Below, piece by piece: positions 27,393 through 36,011 of a DNA stretch of 64,000 nt (positions are counted from its first letter, which is position 1; the number at the start of each line of letters is the position of its first letter). The position numbers were made by a program, and so were the translations under genes. This DNA is from JAXGZG01 sp050952065 (lineage in GTDB: Bacteria; Bacillota; Sulfobacillia; Fermentithermobacillales; Fermentithermobacillaceae). A model generated the notes under the pieces. It had not been told where the DNA came from and made no database searches. It saw nothing but the letters and a program-made list of their open reading frames with translations. The stretch is from contig JBMNKF010000003.1 in the NCBI GenBank assembly GCA_050952065.1, positions 1 to 64,000 on the forward strand, in the 5' to 3' direction.

Positions 27393-27561
27393 AGTGTTCT
27401 GACTGCTCTACTGAAAAGCGCATCGAGTCGATCCGCACGTCCAACAAGAGAGTAGCCAAGCCGGTGCCCCTCTGGAGAAAGCGGATCTATGCCAAATCAT
27501 GGTGGATATGGTAAACTAAGGTCAGAGACTTGTAGCAAGACATGGGACGGAGGAGAAAGGC

Positions 27562-28293
27562 CTGAGAGTCGCCCTTCACATAATCCGATGGCTCACCGGA
27601 GCTAAGGGGTTATCGCTTCAAGCCAAAGCGATCTATATGACTGTCATGATGAGGGAACCTGCATCTATTCAGGACTTGGCTGCAATGGTGGGGAGGGATT
27701 CCAGGACAGTGATGGCCTATTGCGGGCAACTCGTCGAAGAAGGTTGGCTTCGACAGCTTCCAAACGGTAGGCGTGTGCGTCCTGTCGCGACGATTCCCAA
27801 AGGCGTGGAAGAGGCGATCGCCGAGGAGACCCACGACCTTATCAGCATGACTCCGTATTGGGGTGAGGAGTGCACCTGGCGCTTTGTTGATTGGATCGTA
27901 GCGCCCTATGTTCGCTTCGTGCGGCATGCACGCCCGGACCTTCTGAGGAACCCGAAAACCGGGTATAGACTGGAGTACGACATTTACGCTCCGAGTGTTT
28001 GTTGGGCAGTCGAATACTACGGGGACCAGCATTTTGCTCCGACATCCCAGTATCCAGACGAGACGGAATTCATCGAAAGGCATAAGAGAGACCTGCAGAA
28101 GGCGTCTCTGAGTGAGCAAAACGACATTAGGCTGTCGATTGTCACAAAGTCGGATCTTACGCTGAAACGCGTTCTGTCAACCGTTCCTGATGATGTCCCA
28201 AGAAGCACATTCAACTTGGATGGTCCTTACGTAAGTATGCTGGAGAGGGTCGGAAACGCTGTGAAAGGGGGAAGGACTTGGGATAGAGAGTAA
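27562..28293 (+). CDS. helix-turn-helix protein with a PD-(D/E)XK/VSR-like nuclease domain (predicted)
   Basis: The frame is coding-like from a CTG at 27562 that has GGAGGAG eight bases upstream; the first ATG is at 27637 with no ribosome site, so a CTG start is proposed. Residues about 25-80 form a winged helix (SIQDLAAMVGRDSRTVMAYC, EEGWLRQLPNGRRVRP). The C-terminal part has the nuclease-like pattern LEYDIYAPSVCWAVEYYGDQ, then HF, then RHKRDLQKASLSEQNDIRLS, then IVTKSDL: D-x(n)-E-Y-x-G-x-Q-H-F plus a D-x-x-K helix, as in VSR/DUF559-like endonucleases. Target and partner are unknown. It stands alone beside the repeat array. Confidence 0.65.
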   Translation: MRVALHIIRWLTGAKGLSLQAKAIYMTVMMREPASIQDLAAMVGRDSRTVMAYCGQLVEEGWLRQLPNGRRVRPVATIPKGVEEAIAEETHDLISMTPYWGEECTWRFVDWIVAPYVRFVRHARPDLLRNPKTGYRLEYDIYAPSVCWAVEYYGDQHFAPTSQYPDETEFIERHKRDLQKASLSEQNDIRLSIVTKSDLTLKRVLSTVPDDVPRSTFNLDGPYVSMLERVGNAVKGGRTWDRE

Positions 28294-28650
28294 GAGGTGG
28301 CACTCCATCAGCTGCAGAGGCTGTCTACTTCATAGGCTAAGGCCAGCCCTCAATAAGGTTCAGAGGCTGAGGTTGGCTTAGCCAGGCGCTGAGGCGCTGG
28401 GCTCCGCCGGCAGCGGCAGATAGGCGTCCACTGAGACTTAGGCCTCCTGTCTCTGCGTGCTGTGCCAGACCGCACGCCGTGATGGTCACCGGCGTCCACT
28501 GATGTCCACGGCTACCTGCGGCGACTGCTAGTGAGATCTGTGGGTCCGCTGGCCAGCGGACTGGTCAGTGGCCTGATCAGCGGATTGAGCGGTTAATTGT
28601 CAGTGGCCAGCGGACTGGCCACTGCCCAACGGACAGGTATTGACTGTCTG
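28294..28650. other. gene-free spacer with two strong palindromes
   Basis: 28544-28561 is a perfect 18-bp palindrome (GTCCGCTGGCCAGCGGAC). 28601-28624 is a perfect 10-bp stem, CAGTGGCCAG / CTGGCCACTG, with a CGGA loop. Both contain CCAGCGGACTGG. The second lies about 27 bases past the rsgI stop and could act as its transcription end, although no T-run follows. Imperfect GCTGAGGC words fill the rest. Confidence 0.55.
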
Positions 28651-30138
28651 CTACTTGCCGCCCTTACGAGATTTCTGCAGTTCTTTCATAATGTCTTTTA
28701 TCGTCTTATCCAACCATTTTCGTGCCTGGTCCTTCGTGAACCTGGCCCGCTCATTGGGGTCCATGCTCAGGTATTCTTCAAGGTCAAATCCGGGCAGGCG
28801 CTTTCTGATGGTTCTTAGGATTTCTGACGCGTCTGGATCCTTCAGAAGATCCAGCAACTCCTGAGCGTCTTCCCCTTCAAGTCCGTTTGACCGGCCGGGT
28901 TTTCCCGATTGGTTGGACTTTCCCGATTGGTTGGACTTTCCCGATTGGCTGGACTTGCCCGATTGACCGGTTTTGCCCGATTGGCCAGGCTTGCCCGACT
29001 GATCTGGTTCGACTGACTGGCCGTGCTGGCCTGATTGACCGGGCTTATTCGACTGGTCGGGGGAGGTAGTTCCGCCGGATTGGCCAGGTTCCTGCCGGGG
29101 GCTCTGTCCCGATTTCTGTCCGTGCACGGAGGACCCATCGGTTTGATTTCGCTCGCCGTCGCGCTGATTATGGTGATCCCATTCATCAGACCACTCTGAC
29201 CAACCGGGGCGATTGGAATAGCCGGGCTGACCGGATTCGCCCGGTTGATTTGATTCCCCGGGCTGATTGAAATTACCTGGCTGATGCGACCCGCTCCCAT
29301 TTTGTGGGCTGCCATCAGGGGGCCCCTGATGGCCTGGTTGGATGCCTTCTTGTGGCTCTATCTCGGGACCGCTTTTCTCAGAATCACCAAGTATCCCTTT
29401 GATTGGCGCCAGAGGATCTTGCCCACGGCCCGAAAGCGCCCAAGAAGCCGCTCGGCCTGCGGATATCCCGAGCGTCTTGGCGATCTCCCGCGTCTCCATA
29501 TCCAAAGTCAGGTACATCACGTTGAGCGCCTTCTTGGCCTGCCCCGGAGGGGCGGGTTGGCCCTTCTCGGCCTTCTTAGCTATCTTGTCTATAGCACGTG
29601 TGACTTTTTCCTCCAAAGCCTGCATCTTAGAATGGCTCGACTTGCTTGGTTTGTTGGAGATGGGCACAAAGGAGATCACAAGGTCTGTGGATGGCTCTTC
29701 GTCGTTAGTATTGGATGTGCTTTGGGCTTCTGCCAGAATTCTCGTCACTTCTTGAGCAGGTTTCATATGGTATTTGACCTGTTCTAGTAGTTGCTTTCCA
29801 TCTTCATCCAACGGAGTTGCGGACTTGACCAAGCCTTTGTCGTTAACCAGGAGTTCTATGCTTCCCAAAGAATCGATGGTTACATAAGCCAAGGCGGGCC
29901 GCGCCTGGAGGTATCCGTGGTATCCAAAGAACGAGCAACAGACGAGCACTGCGGAAAGAACCATTGCGGGTACGACCTTGCGGAACAATGCGCTTTTCAT
30001 CCCGCGAGGTGGAAGCAGGATAGTAGACCCAGGCAGCACCGAATCGTCACGAGTCTTCATGGTCAAGAACTCGCCCGACGGTGTCAGCAGGGTGACTCTG
30101 TTGCCGTCCTTGTGAAGAACCAACCCTCTATTGTCCAT
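28651..30138 (-). CDS. rsgI: anti-sigma-I factor RsgI-like protein
   Basis: About 495 residues from ATG 30138, one base after the sigI stop. The N-terminal RsgI domain reads DNRGLVLHKDGNRVTLLTPS and holds SigI in the cytoplasm. One membrane helix (about residues 55-75, PAMVLSAVLVCCSFFGYHGY) follows, then the conserved ARPALAYVTIDSLGSIELLV region and a helical segment (ALEEKVTRAIDKIAKKAEKG). Outside is a 190-residue Gln/Ser/Gly/Pro region built of QSGK/QPGE-type repeats, then a short helical end. No carbohydrate-binding module is visible, unlike the cellulosome-type RsgI proteins. Confidence 0.88.
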   Translation of the reverse strand: MDNRGLVLHKDGNRVTLLTPSGEFLTMKTRDDSVLPGSTILLPPRGMKSALFRKVVPAMVLSAVLVCCSFFGYHGYLQARPALAYVTIDSLGSIELLVNDKGLVKSATPLDEDGKQLLEQVKYHMKPAQEVTRILAEAQSTSNTNDEEPSTDLVISFVPISNKPSKSSHSKMQALEEKVTRAIDKIAKKAEKGQPAPPGQAKKALNVMYLTLDMETREIAKTLGISAGRAASWALSGRGQDPLAPIKGILGDSEKSGPEIEPQEGIQPGHQGPPDGSPQNGSGSHQPGNFNQPGESNQPGESGQPGYSNRPGWSEWSDEWDHHNQRDGERNQTDGSSVHGQKSGQSPRQEPGQSGGTTSPDQSNKPGQSGQHGQSVEPDQSGKPGQSGKTGQSGKSSQSGKSNQSGKSNQSGKPGRSNGLEGEDAQELLDLLKDPDASEILRTIRKRLPGFDLEEYLSMDPNERARFTKDQARKWLDKTIKDIMKELQKSRKGGK

Positions 30139-30139
30139 C

Positions 30140-30898
30140 TCAGTAACCACCCGTTTTCGGCAGATCAAGAAACTCCCTCAAGGTCGGAAAGTCTTTGACC
30201 AGCATCAGTGCGATTGCAGTAACGTAATCCCTTTGTCGCTCGACGGTCTTCCTTGACATCGCCAACTCTGCTGGCAAGGAGCGGAACAGATCGTCAATCG
30301 GCAGTTTCCGTTCGCGGAGAAACTTTTCTCTCAGATGGCTGTCTTGAGCAACCAAAACCGCGAGTCTCAAAGCCCTTTCCCTTGCATCCGAATGCTTGGG
30401 TGTCTTTCGTACAACATGGGCCAACGTCAGTCCGTATTCCTCCAGCGCTTCTCTCCACCGTTCCATCTCATCCCGGCGTTCCAGCGCGTTCTGCCATGAT
30501 GCGGGATCGCTGTTAACCCCGACAGACAAGGCTAGCGACCTGTCGTTGTTTTGGCCAAGGGCAGAGAGCGGAGTCTCATCCCGCCTGCTCTCGCGACGAA
30601 AATAGTCTATGAGGCGGCGCCTGATAACTGTGGCGGCGAAGGCTAAGAATCCAGGCTGTGGGCTGTCGTACGCCACTATGGCCTCGTCAAACGCCTGCAA
30701 CGCCACGCTCACCTCATCGTCTTGTCCAACTGTCAAGTATTTTCTAGACGCTGCAGACGCAGTCTTCAAGACAAAGGGAACGTAATCACGGATCAGGTCA
30801 TCTCGGGCCACTGTGTCTCCATCACGCGCCCGGGCCACCCGCGTTTCTATAGATTCTGTGACAATGCGTCCCATAGACGAAACCAATATACCATTCAC
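30140..30898 (-). CDS. sigI: RNA polymerase sigma factor SigI
   Basis: 252 residues. The region-2 part (ARDDLIRDYVPFVLKTASAA, QDDEVSVALQAFDEAIVAYD, FLAFAATVIRRRLIDYFRRE) and the C-terminal SigI-specific region ending in the helix-turn-helix MSRKTVERQRDYVTAIALML are characteristic. SigI controls heat-shock, cell-wall or polysaccharide-degradation genes depending on the host. The start could also be the ATG at 30874 (MGRIVTES), as neither has a strong ribosome site. The pair sigI-rsgI is the standard operon, and the region in front carries the 73-bp repeats. Confidence 0.9.
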   Translation of the reverse strand: MNGILVSSMGRIVTESIETRVARARDGDTVARDDLIRDYVPFVLKTASAASRKYLTVGQDDEVSVALQAFDEAIVAYDSPQPGFLAFAATVIRRRLIDYFRRESRRDETPLSALGQNNDRSLALSVGVNSDPASWQNALERRDEMERWREALEEYGLTLAHVVRKTPKHSDARERALRLAVLVAQDSHLREKFLRERKLPIDDLFRSLPAELAMSRKTVERQRDYVTAIALMLVKDFPTLREFLDLPKTGGY

Positions 30899-31041
30899 CG
30901 GTAAGTCTCTTCTCCAGACTCAAGCCATACACCTGCTTTTACCTGCAGACCCGTTTCCTGTAGCCAAGGAGTCCCAGGCGAGACGGCTTCGCGTGCAATC
31001 TTACATAAAGAATCGTATCGGTTCCCAGATTTCTGGGCGGT

Positions 31042-31224
31042 GGTACATCGTGCACCGTTGTTCGGGCATAGTCCGTTCCCAAAATCAACCGCTAGAATGG
31101 GCCGTCCATGCCGAGGTACATCGTGCACCGTTGTTCGTGCATAGTCCGTTCTTAACATGCCACGCATTTCCATGTTAATTATTGCAAGGTACATCGTGCA
31201 CCCTTGTTCGGACATTCATTGTTC
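31042..31224. repeat. three 37-bp direct repeats separated by 36-bp unique segments
   Basis: GGTACATCGTGCACC begins at 31042, 31115 and 31188, exactly 73 bp apart. The first two copies agree over about 37 bases (through GCATAGTCCGTTC), and the third decays after its first half. The 36-bp segments between them are unrelated to each other. The geometry is like a very small CRISPR, but there are no cas genes, and the unit holds direct TCGTGCA words, more like clustered protein-binding sites. It sits between sigI and the abrB promoter. Confidence 0.75.
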
Positions 31225-31305
31225 GTGCATCGTTCGCTAATCATTGGTGCATCATCCCTCACGTCGAAGTAGCATGGTTCCCTAATATTTCGCGTCACTA
31301 TATAC

Positions 31306-31334
31306 TTGAGACACGAAATGCATTATGCTATGAT
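31306..31334 (+). promoter_or_regulatory. sigma-A promoter of the abrB-like/ABC exporter operon
   Basis: TTGAGA (31306-31311) and TATGAT (31329-31334) are separated by exactly 17 bp. This is the best promoter match in the window; transcription would begin near 31341. Confidence 0.75.
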
Positions 31335-31345
31335 TTATCGATGAT

Positions 31346-31373
31346 GATAAAGTATGAGAAATCATACTTTATC
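31346..31373 (+). promoter_or_regulatory. perfect 12-bp hairpin with GAAA loop at the transcript start
   Basis: GATAAAGTATGA / TCATACTTTATC pair perfectly around GAAA, beginning about five bases after the predicted transcription start. As DNA it is a long dyad suited to a dimeric regulator bound at +5 to +33. As RNA it is a 5' stem-loop that could stabilise the message. There is no T-run, so it is not a terminator. Confidence 0.7.
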
Positions 31374-31470
31374 CCGGCAACTATCGGCAGGTGTTGTATA
31401 GTCACGTAGAAGATATTCAGTATGTCAAGGATCCGTTGTCAGGCGCAAGTCAAGGGAAGGGGGGGAATCC

Positions 31471-31779
31471 TTGAGTCATATACTCAGAGGGAAATTCTGC
31501 GGTGCGGCGACCGTTGGAGAAAGAGGACAGATCGTCATACCGGCTGAGGCGAGAAAAGAGTACGGGCTCGAAATCGGTGATAAGGTCATGGTGTTCTTGG
31601 GGCATCATGGAAACTCCCTGGTTATCTTGAAGGCATCTCAAGTGACTCGGATGTTGTCGGAAACCATAGAGCAGTTGGGGAGAATCATGGAGGAGTCAGC
31701 CAAGGAGCCATCTGGAAAATCAGACCGACAACCGTCGGGCGAATCAACCAAACAGCCAACTAGAAAACCGTCCGCTTAA
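31471..31779 (+). CDS. AbrB/SpoVT-type DNA-binding regulator
   Basis: 102 residues from a TTG five bases after AAGGGGGGG. The swapped-hairpin domain is complete: GAATVGERGQIVIPAEARKE, YGLEIGDKVMVF, then LVILKASQV. These proteins bind DNA as dimers or tetramers and act as transition-state or local regulators. The C-terminal tail (KEPSGKSDRQPSGESTKQPT) is a Ser/Lys-rich repeat. It lies immediately before two ABC exporter genes under one promoter and likely controls them and itself. Confidence 0.88.
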   Translation: MSHILRGKFCGAATVGERGQIVIPAEARKEYGLEIGDKVMVFLGHHGNSLVILKASQVTRMLSETIEQLGRIMEESAKEPSGKSDRQPSGESTKQPTRKPSA

Positions 31780-31814
31780 CAATTCACCATCAGGCAGGAG
31801 GAGGCATTGAGGAT

Positions 31815-33590
31815 TTGGCTATTTTACGCAGGCTAACAGGCTTCGCCAAGCCGTATTGGAAGGTTTATGTAGGCATCTTTGTAATTGTTGTCGCTATGAC
31901 CGGGCTTGGTCTGCTGCAGCCTATGGTAACGCGGTGGCTGGTGGACGATGTGCTCGTCAACGGCCGCTGGGACATGCTGCTCTGGGGAGCTTTAGCCTTT
32001 GTGGGACTTTCTGTGGTAGGTGCCGTTCTTGCCTATATCCAAAGGTATGGTATGGCTTGGGCGGGTCAGCGGATAATCTACGAGATCCGTAACCGCCTTT
32101 ACGAGCATCTACAACAGTTGTCATTCAGTTTCTACGACGAGGCTCAAACCGGGCAACTCATGAGTCGGGTCACCGCAGATGTTGAACATACCCGAATGTT
32201 CCTTTCACACCAGCTCGTCCAGATCGTTGCAGCCACAGTGAGGTTCGTATCCACCATGGCTCTGATGCTGAGTCTCAACTGGCAGCTGACTTTGGTGGCC
32301 CTGATTCCCGTACCCATCCTTATATGGCGGGTGCAGATCTACGCGACCATCATAAGGCCGCGATACTGGTCCATCCAGCAACTGCTGGGCGTCATGACCG
32401 CCACTCTTCAGGAAAACATTACGGGGCAGCGCGTGGTCAAGTCGTTCGCTCGGAAGAAGCATGAGATGGAGAAATTCGAGCGCGACAATATGGCGTACCT
32501 TAACAAGAACGTTGAAACAGTCCGGGCCTCTGCCTTTAACCAGTCACTAATGACTATGTTGACCGAAGCGTGTCTGGGTCTGGTGTTTTTCTGGGGAGGT
32601 CGTCAGGCCATCCGAGGCGAGCTTTCTGTAGGGACTCTCATCGCGTTCAACCAGCTGATCCTTCAGACTGTCCAGCAAGTGAGGATGCTGGGGATGTGGG
32701 TTAGCGGCGCACAGAGGGCTATTGCGGCAGGGGAGAGGATTTACGAAATTCTAGACACCGAGGCAGCCGTCAAGGATAAGCCAGGAGCCAAAGCCATTGA
32801 CACCGTTCGAGGCCACGTTGTCTTCGAAAACGTCGGTTTTGCGTACGATGGCGAGAACACGGTACTTGAGGATATCAACCTGAATGTCAAACCCGGCGAA
32901 ACGATAGCGATCTTGGGAGGCACTGGTTCAGGCAAATCAACTCTGATCAACCTGTTGCCAAGGTTCTATGACGTCACTAAAGGCAGGATTCTCCTTGACG
33001 GTCACGACATTCGCGATATCACACTGGAGAGTCTGCGTCGTCAGATCGGAGTAGTTACGCAAGAGACTTTCTTGTTCTCGGCGTCGCTCCGGGACAATAT
33101 CGCCTATGGACGTCCTGATGCCACCGACGCCGAGATCATAGCCGCCGCAGAAGCAGCTCACATCGACGAATTCATCGATAGTCTGCCTAACGGGTACAAC
33201 ACAGTCATTGGCGAACGAGGAGTGGGGCTATCAGGTGGTCAGAGACAGCGTGTTGCCATCGCCAGAGCTTTGCTTATGGATGCCAAGATTCTTCTATTGG
33301 ACGAGTCAACTTCCAGCGTAGACGTGGAAACCGAGATGCGGATCCAGGCTGCTTTCCAAAAACTTCTTCAAAACAGAACCTCCTTCATCATCGCTCAAAG
33401 GCTTTCGACTATCAGAAACGCCGACAGGATCATCGTTCTTGATAAAGGTAGAATCGTTGAGCAAGGGACGCACCGGGAGCTACTGGAAAAGGGCGGCATA
33501 TACACGGCTATCTACGACTTGCAGTTTAGGAGTCAGGAAAGAGATGAGTTCGAGCGCGAAGTTGCGCTTGCCCAAGGAGGTGGTCACTAA
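31815..33590 (+). CDS. heterodimeric ABC exporter subunit 1
   Basis: 591 residues: a six-helix membrane domain (residues 1-320) followed by a nucleotide-binding domain. Walker A is GGTGSGKST, the signature LSGGQRQRVAIARALL, Walker B ILLLDESTSSVD (catalytic Glu present), and the H-loop position is QRLST instead of the usual HRLS, i.e. the switch histidine is a glutamine. Such subunits pair with a partner to export drugs, lipids or peptides (BmrCD/YknUV/LmrCD type). The TTG start follows GGAGGAGG by about ten bases. The next gene begins at the stop codon. Confidence 0.92.
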   Translation: MAILRRLTGFAKPYWKVYVGIFVIVVAMTGLGLLQPMVTRWLVDDVLVNGRWDMLLWGALAFVGLSVVGAVLAYIQRYGMAWAGQRIIYEIRNRLYEHLQQLSFSFYDEAQTGQLMSRVTADVEHTRMFLSHQLVQIVAATVRFVSTMALMLSLNWQLTLVALIPVPILIWRVQIYATIIRPRYWSIQQLLGVMTATLQENITGQRVVKSFARKKHEMEKFERDNMAYLNKNVETVRASAFNQSLMTMLTEACLGLVFFWGGRQAIRGELSVGTLIAFNQLILQTVQQVRMLGMWVSGAQRAIAAGERIYEILDTEAAVKDKPGAKAIDTVRGHVVFENVGFAYDGENTVLEDINLNVKPGETIAILGGTGSGKSTLINLLPRFYDVTKGRILLDGHDIRDITLESLRRQIGVVTQETFLFSASLRDNIAYGRPDATDAEIIAAAEAAHIDEFIDSLPNGYNTVIGERGVGLSGGQRQRVAIARALLMDAKILLLDESTSSVDVETEMRIQAAFQKLLQNRTSFIIAQRLSTIRNADRIIVLDKGRIVEQGTHRELLEKGGIYTAIYDLQFRSQERDEFEREVALAQGGGH

Positions 33591-35392
33591 TGGGTATGCA
33601 TGGACCTCGCGGGTTTGATGTCGGGAACATAGACCTTAAGGACCTCAACTTCTCTCATCTCAAGAGAACCAAAGAGTTTCTGTTGCCGTTCATCAAACAG
33701 CTGCTCTTGGCGATGGCCCTGGTAGGAGCCACTGCGTATCTTGGGCTACAGGGGCCGGTCATTATCGGTAAGATAGTGGATATTGTTCCCGTGGGCGACG
33801 AACAAGGGCTATATCGGTTGGTGGCCTTGTATTTCGTCATCCAAGGCATCTTGGCTGTTCTCAGGTACAGCCAGACTTACATCATGTCCTGGACCGGACA
33901 GCAAATGTTGTACAGCATAAGGAAGCAGGTTTTCAGTCATATGCAGGACTTGGGGTTCGACTTCTACGACAGGCTTCAGGCTGGAAGGATCATGTCAAGG
34001 GTCGTCAACGACGTTGAATCCATTAACCAACTCTTGGCGGGCGGTTCCCTGAGTCTACTGGCAGACATTGTCACCATCGGCGGAATCATCATCATCATGA
34101 TTAGGCATAACGCGAGTCTGGCAATGGTCACCTTTACAACGGTGCCGCTCTTGTTCATCACTGTGTTTTTCCTGCGATCCAAGATGACAAGGGCTTATCA
34201 CTTGACCAGACGGCGGTTGGCTGACATCACTGCAAATCTCCAGGAATCCATATCCGGAATGCGGATTACTCAGGCATTTTCCAGGGAGGACGTAAACGCC
34301 TCTAAGTTTGACGACACTAACCAGCAGAACTTCAAAGCCCAGATGGATGCGGCAAGGTTGCATGCCTTGTTCTTCCCGTTGGTCGACATAGTCGGGTCAA
34401 TCGGGGTGGCGCTTGTGTGCTACTACGGAGGACTTCAGATGTCATGGGGCAGTTCCATGATCTCAGTGGGCACGCTCACCCTTTTCGTGAACTACATCAA
34501 CAGGTTTTTCTGGCCAATCCGAAACCTGGTGGACATATGGAACCAGGTTCTACAGGCCGCGGTTTCAGCCGAGCGAGTTTTTGAGGTTTTGGACACTGAG
34601 CCTAATGTCCGCGACAAGCCTGATGCCCAGGTTCTCGAGACCGTTAGGGGCCATGTGGAGTTCAAGAACGTGACCTTCGGTTACAATCCTGAGTTGCCGG
34701 TTTTGCATTCGGTCAACCTCGAGGCCAAACCGGATGAAACCATAGCACTGGTAGGACCAACTGGCGCCGGCAAGTCCTCCATCATTAATCTACTGTGCCG
34801 GTTTTACGACGTTCAGGATGGGCAGATTTTGGTCGATGGCCATGATATTCGGGATGTGACTCTAGAGTCTCTCAGGTCAAACTTGGGAATTGTTCTTCAG
34901 GACACGGTCATTTTCTCCGGCACCATCAGGGAAAACATCCGCTACGGCAGACTGGAAGCCACTGATGAGGAAGTGGAGGAAGCCGCTAAGACCGTTGGTG
35001 CTCACGACTTTATCATGAGATTGCCGGATGGTTACGATACTCAAGTGCGAGAGAGAGGGACTCGTTTGTCTGTGGGCCAACGGCAGCTTCTGTCGTTCGC
35101 CAGGGCGCTTCTGGCTGATCCGAGGATACTGATTCTGGATGAGGCGACTTCGTCGGTTGACGCTTACACGGAGCTTCAGATCCAGAGGGCGCTGGAGAGA
35201 CTGTTCAAAGGTCGGACTTCTATCGTGATCGCTCACAGGCTTTCTACTATCCGCAATGCAGACAGAATCTATGTTATCGACCTCGGCGAGATAAAGGAAG
35301 TTGGCAACCACGAGGAGCTTATCGCCGCGAACGGCTTGTATCGGTCTCTGTATGAGAAGCAGTTTGCAGGGGAGCCGGTTAAGATCGCGTAG
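33590..35392 (+). CDS. heterodimeric ABC exporter subunit 2
   Basis: 600 residues, ATG overlapping the upstream stop (TAATG), so translationally coupled. Same layout as its neighbour: membrane domain (residues 25-330), Walker A GPTGAGKSS, signature LSVGQRQLLSFARALL (Val in place of the second Gly), Walker B ILILDEATSSVD and a normal switch histidine in AHRLSTIRNADRI. The partner lacks this histidine, so the two ATP sites are unequal, as is usual for heterodimeric exporters. Substrate unknown. Confidence 0.92.
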   Translation: MGMHGPRGFDVGNIDLKDLNFSHLKRTKEFLLPFIKQLLLAMALVGATAYLGLQGPVIIGKIVDIVPVGDEQGLYRLVALYFVIQGILAVLRYSQTYIMSWTGQQMLYSIRKQVFSHMQDLGFDFYDRLQAGRIMSRVVNDVESINQLLAGGSLSLLADIVTIGGIIIIMIRHNASLAMVTFTTVPLLFITVFFLRSKMTRAYHLTRRRLADITANLQESISGMRITQAFSREDVNASKFDDTNQQNFKAQMDAARLHALFFPLVDIVGSIGVALVCYYGGLQMSWGSSMISVGTLTLFVNYINRFFWPIRNLVDIWNQVLQAAVSAERVFEVLDTEPNVRDKPDAQVLETVRGHVEFKNVTFGYNPELPVLHSVNLEAKPDETIALVGPTGAGKSSIINLLCRFYDVQDGQILVDGHDIRDVTLESLRSNLGIVLQDTVIFSGTIRENIRYGRLEATDEEVEEAAKTVGAHDFIMRLPDGYDTQVRERGTRLSVGQRQLLSFARALLADPRILILDEATSSVDAYTELQIQRALERLFKGRTSIVIAHRLSTIRNADRIYVIDLGEIKEVGNHEELIAANGLYRSLYEKQFAGEPVKIA

Positions 35393-35439
35393 CGGATTGG
35401 CGGGCGTACGGAGGCGTAGCGTGTGTAGCTCGTGTAGCT

Positions 35440-35690
35440 CGTTTAGCTGGTCACGCCAGTGTAGCGGGTTACGCCAGTGTGGCGGGTTACGCAAGCGGGT
35501 CACGCCAGTGTAGCGGGTTACGCCAGTGTGGCGGGTTGCGCTAATGTAACGGGTTACGCCAGTGTGGCGGGTTACGCCAGTGTGGCGGGTTACGCCAGTG
35601 TGGCGGGTTACGCCAGTGTGGCGGGTTACGCCAATGTAACGGGTTACGCCAGTGTGGCGGCTGAGAGGCCAGTGTAGCGGGTGAAGCTTG
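35440..35690. repeat. 18-bp tandem repeats (about 13 units)
   Basis: GTGTGGCGGGTTACGCCA and close variants (GTGTAGCGGGTTACGCCA, ATGTAACGGGTTACGCCA) repeat every 18 bp directly after the exporter gene. Because 18 is a multiple of three, all units read in one frame as a six-residue repeat (ASVAGY), but no start or ribosome site suggests a gene. Confidence 0.85.
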
Positions 35691-35717
35691 TGAGTAGCTT
35701 TAGTAGTACAAGTAGCG

Positions 35718-35930
35718 GGTGCCGTTCGCACCCCACCTTCTTTGCAGTGCGCTGGATGCAGCGTGAGTGGTGTTTGTAGTAGGAGTAGCGGGTGTAGCGT
35801 GAATGGTGTTAGTAGTGGGAGTAGCGGTGCCGTTCGTACCCCCACCTTCTTTGCAGTACACTGGATGCAGCGTGAGTGGTGTTTGTAGTAGGAGTAATGG
35901 GTGTAGTTAAGCGGGAGTAGCGGGTGAAGA
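35718..35930. repeat. 109-bp direct duplication
   Basis: The segment with GTGCCGTTCG, CCACCTTCTTTGCAGT and CTGGATGCAGCGTGAGTGG occurs at about 35720 and again 109 bp later, with a few changes. Shorter GTAGTAGGAGTAGCGGGTG words recur inside. Confidence 0.7.
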
Positions 35931-36011
35931 CTGTGTAGCGCGAGTACCGGCGTGCACCGAACTAAGCCGGTGTAGGGTTACGCGGGAGTAGGGACGGCTT
36001 CGGCACATTTC

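Noticed and set aside
28544..28624. Mobile-element terminal inverted repeats
   Set aside because: The two palindromes share a core but enclose only about 80 bases, with no transposase or target duplication.
35477..35677. A protein made of ASVAGY repeats
   Set aside because: It arises directly from the 18-bp tandem repeat; there is no ribosome site, signal or conserved part.
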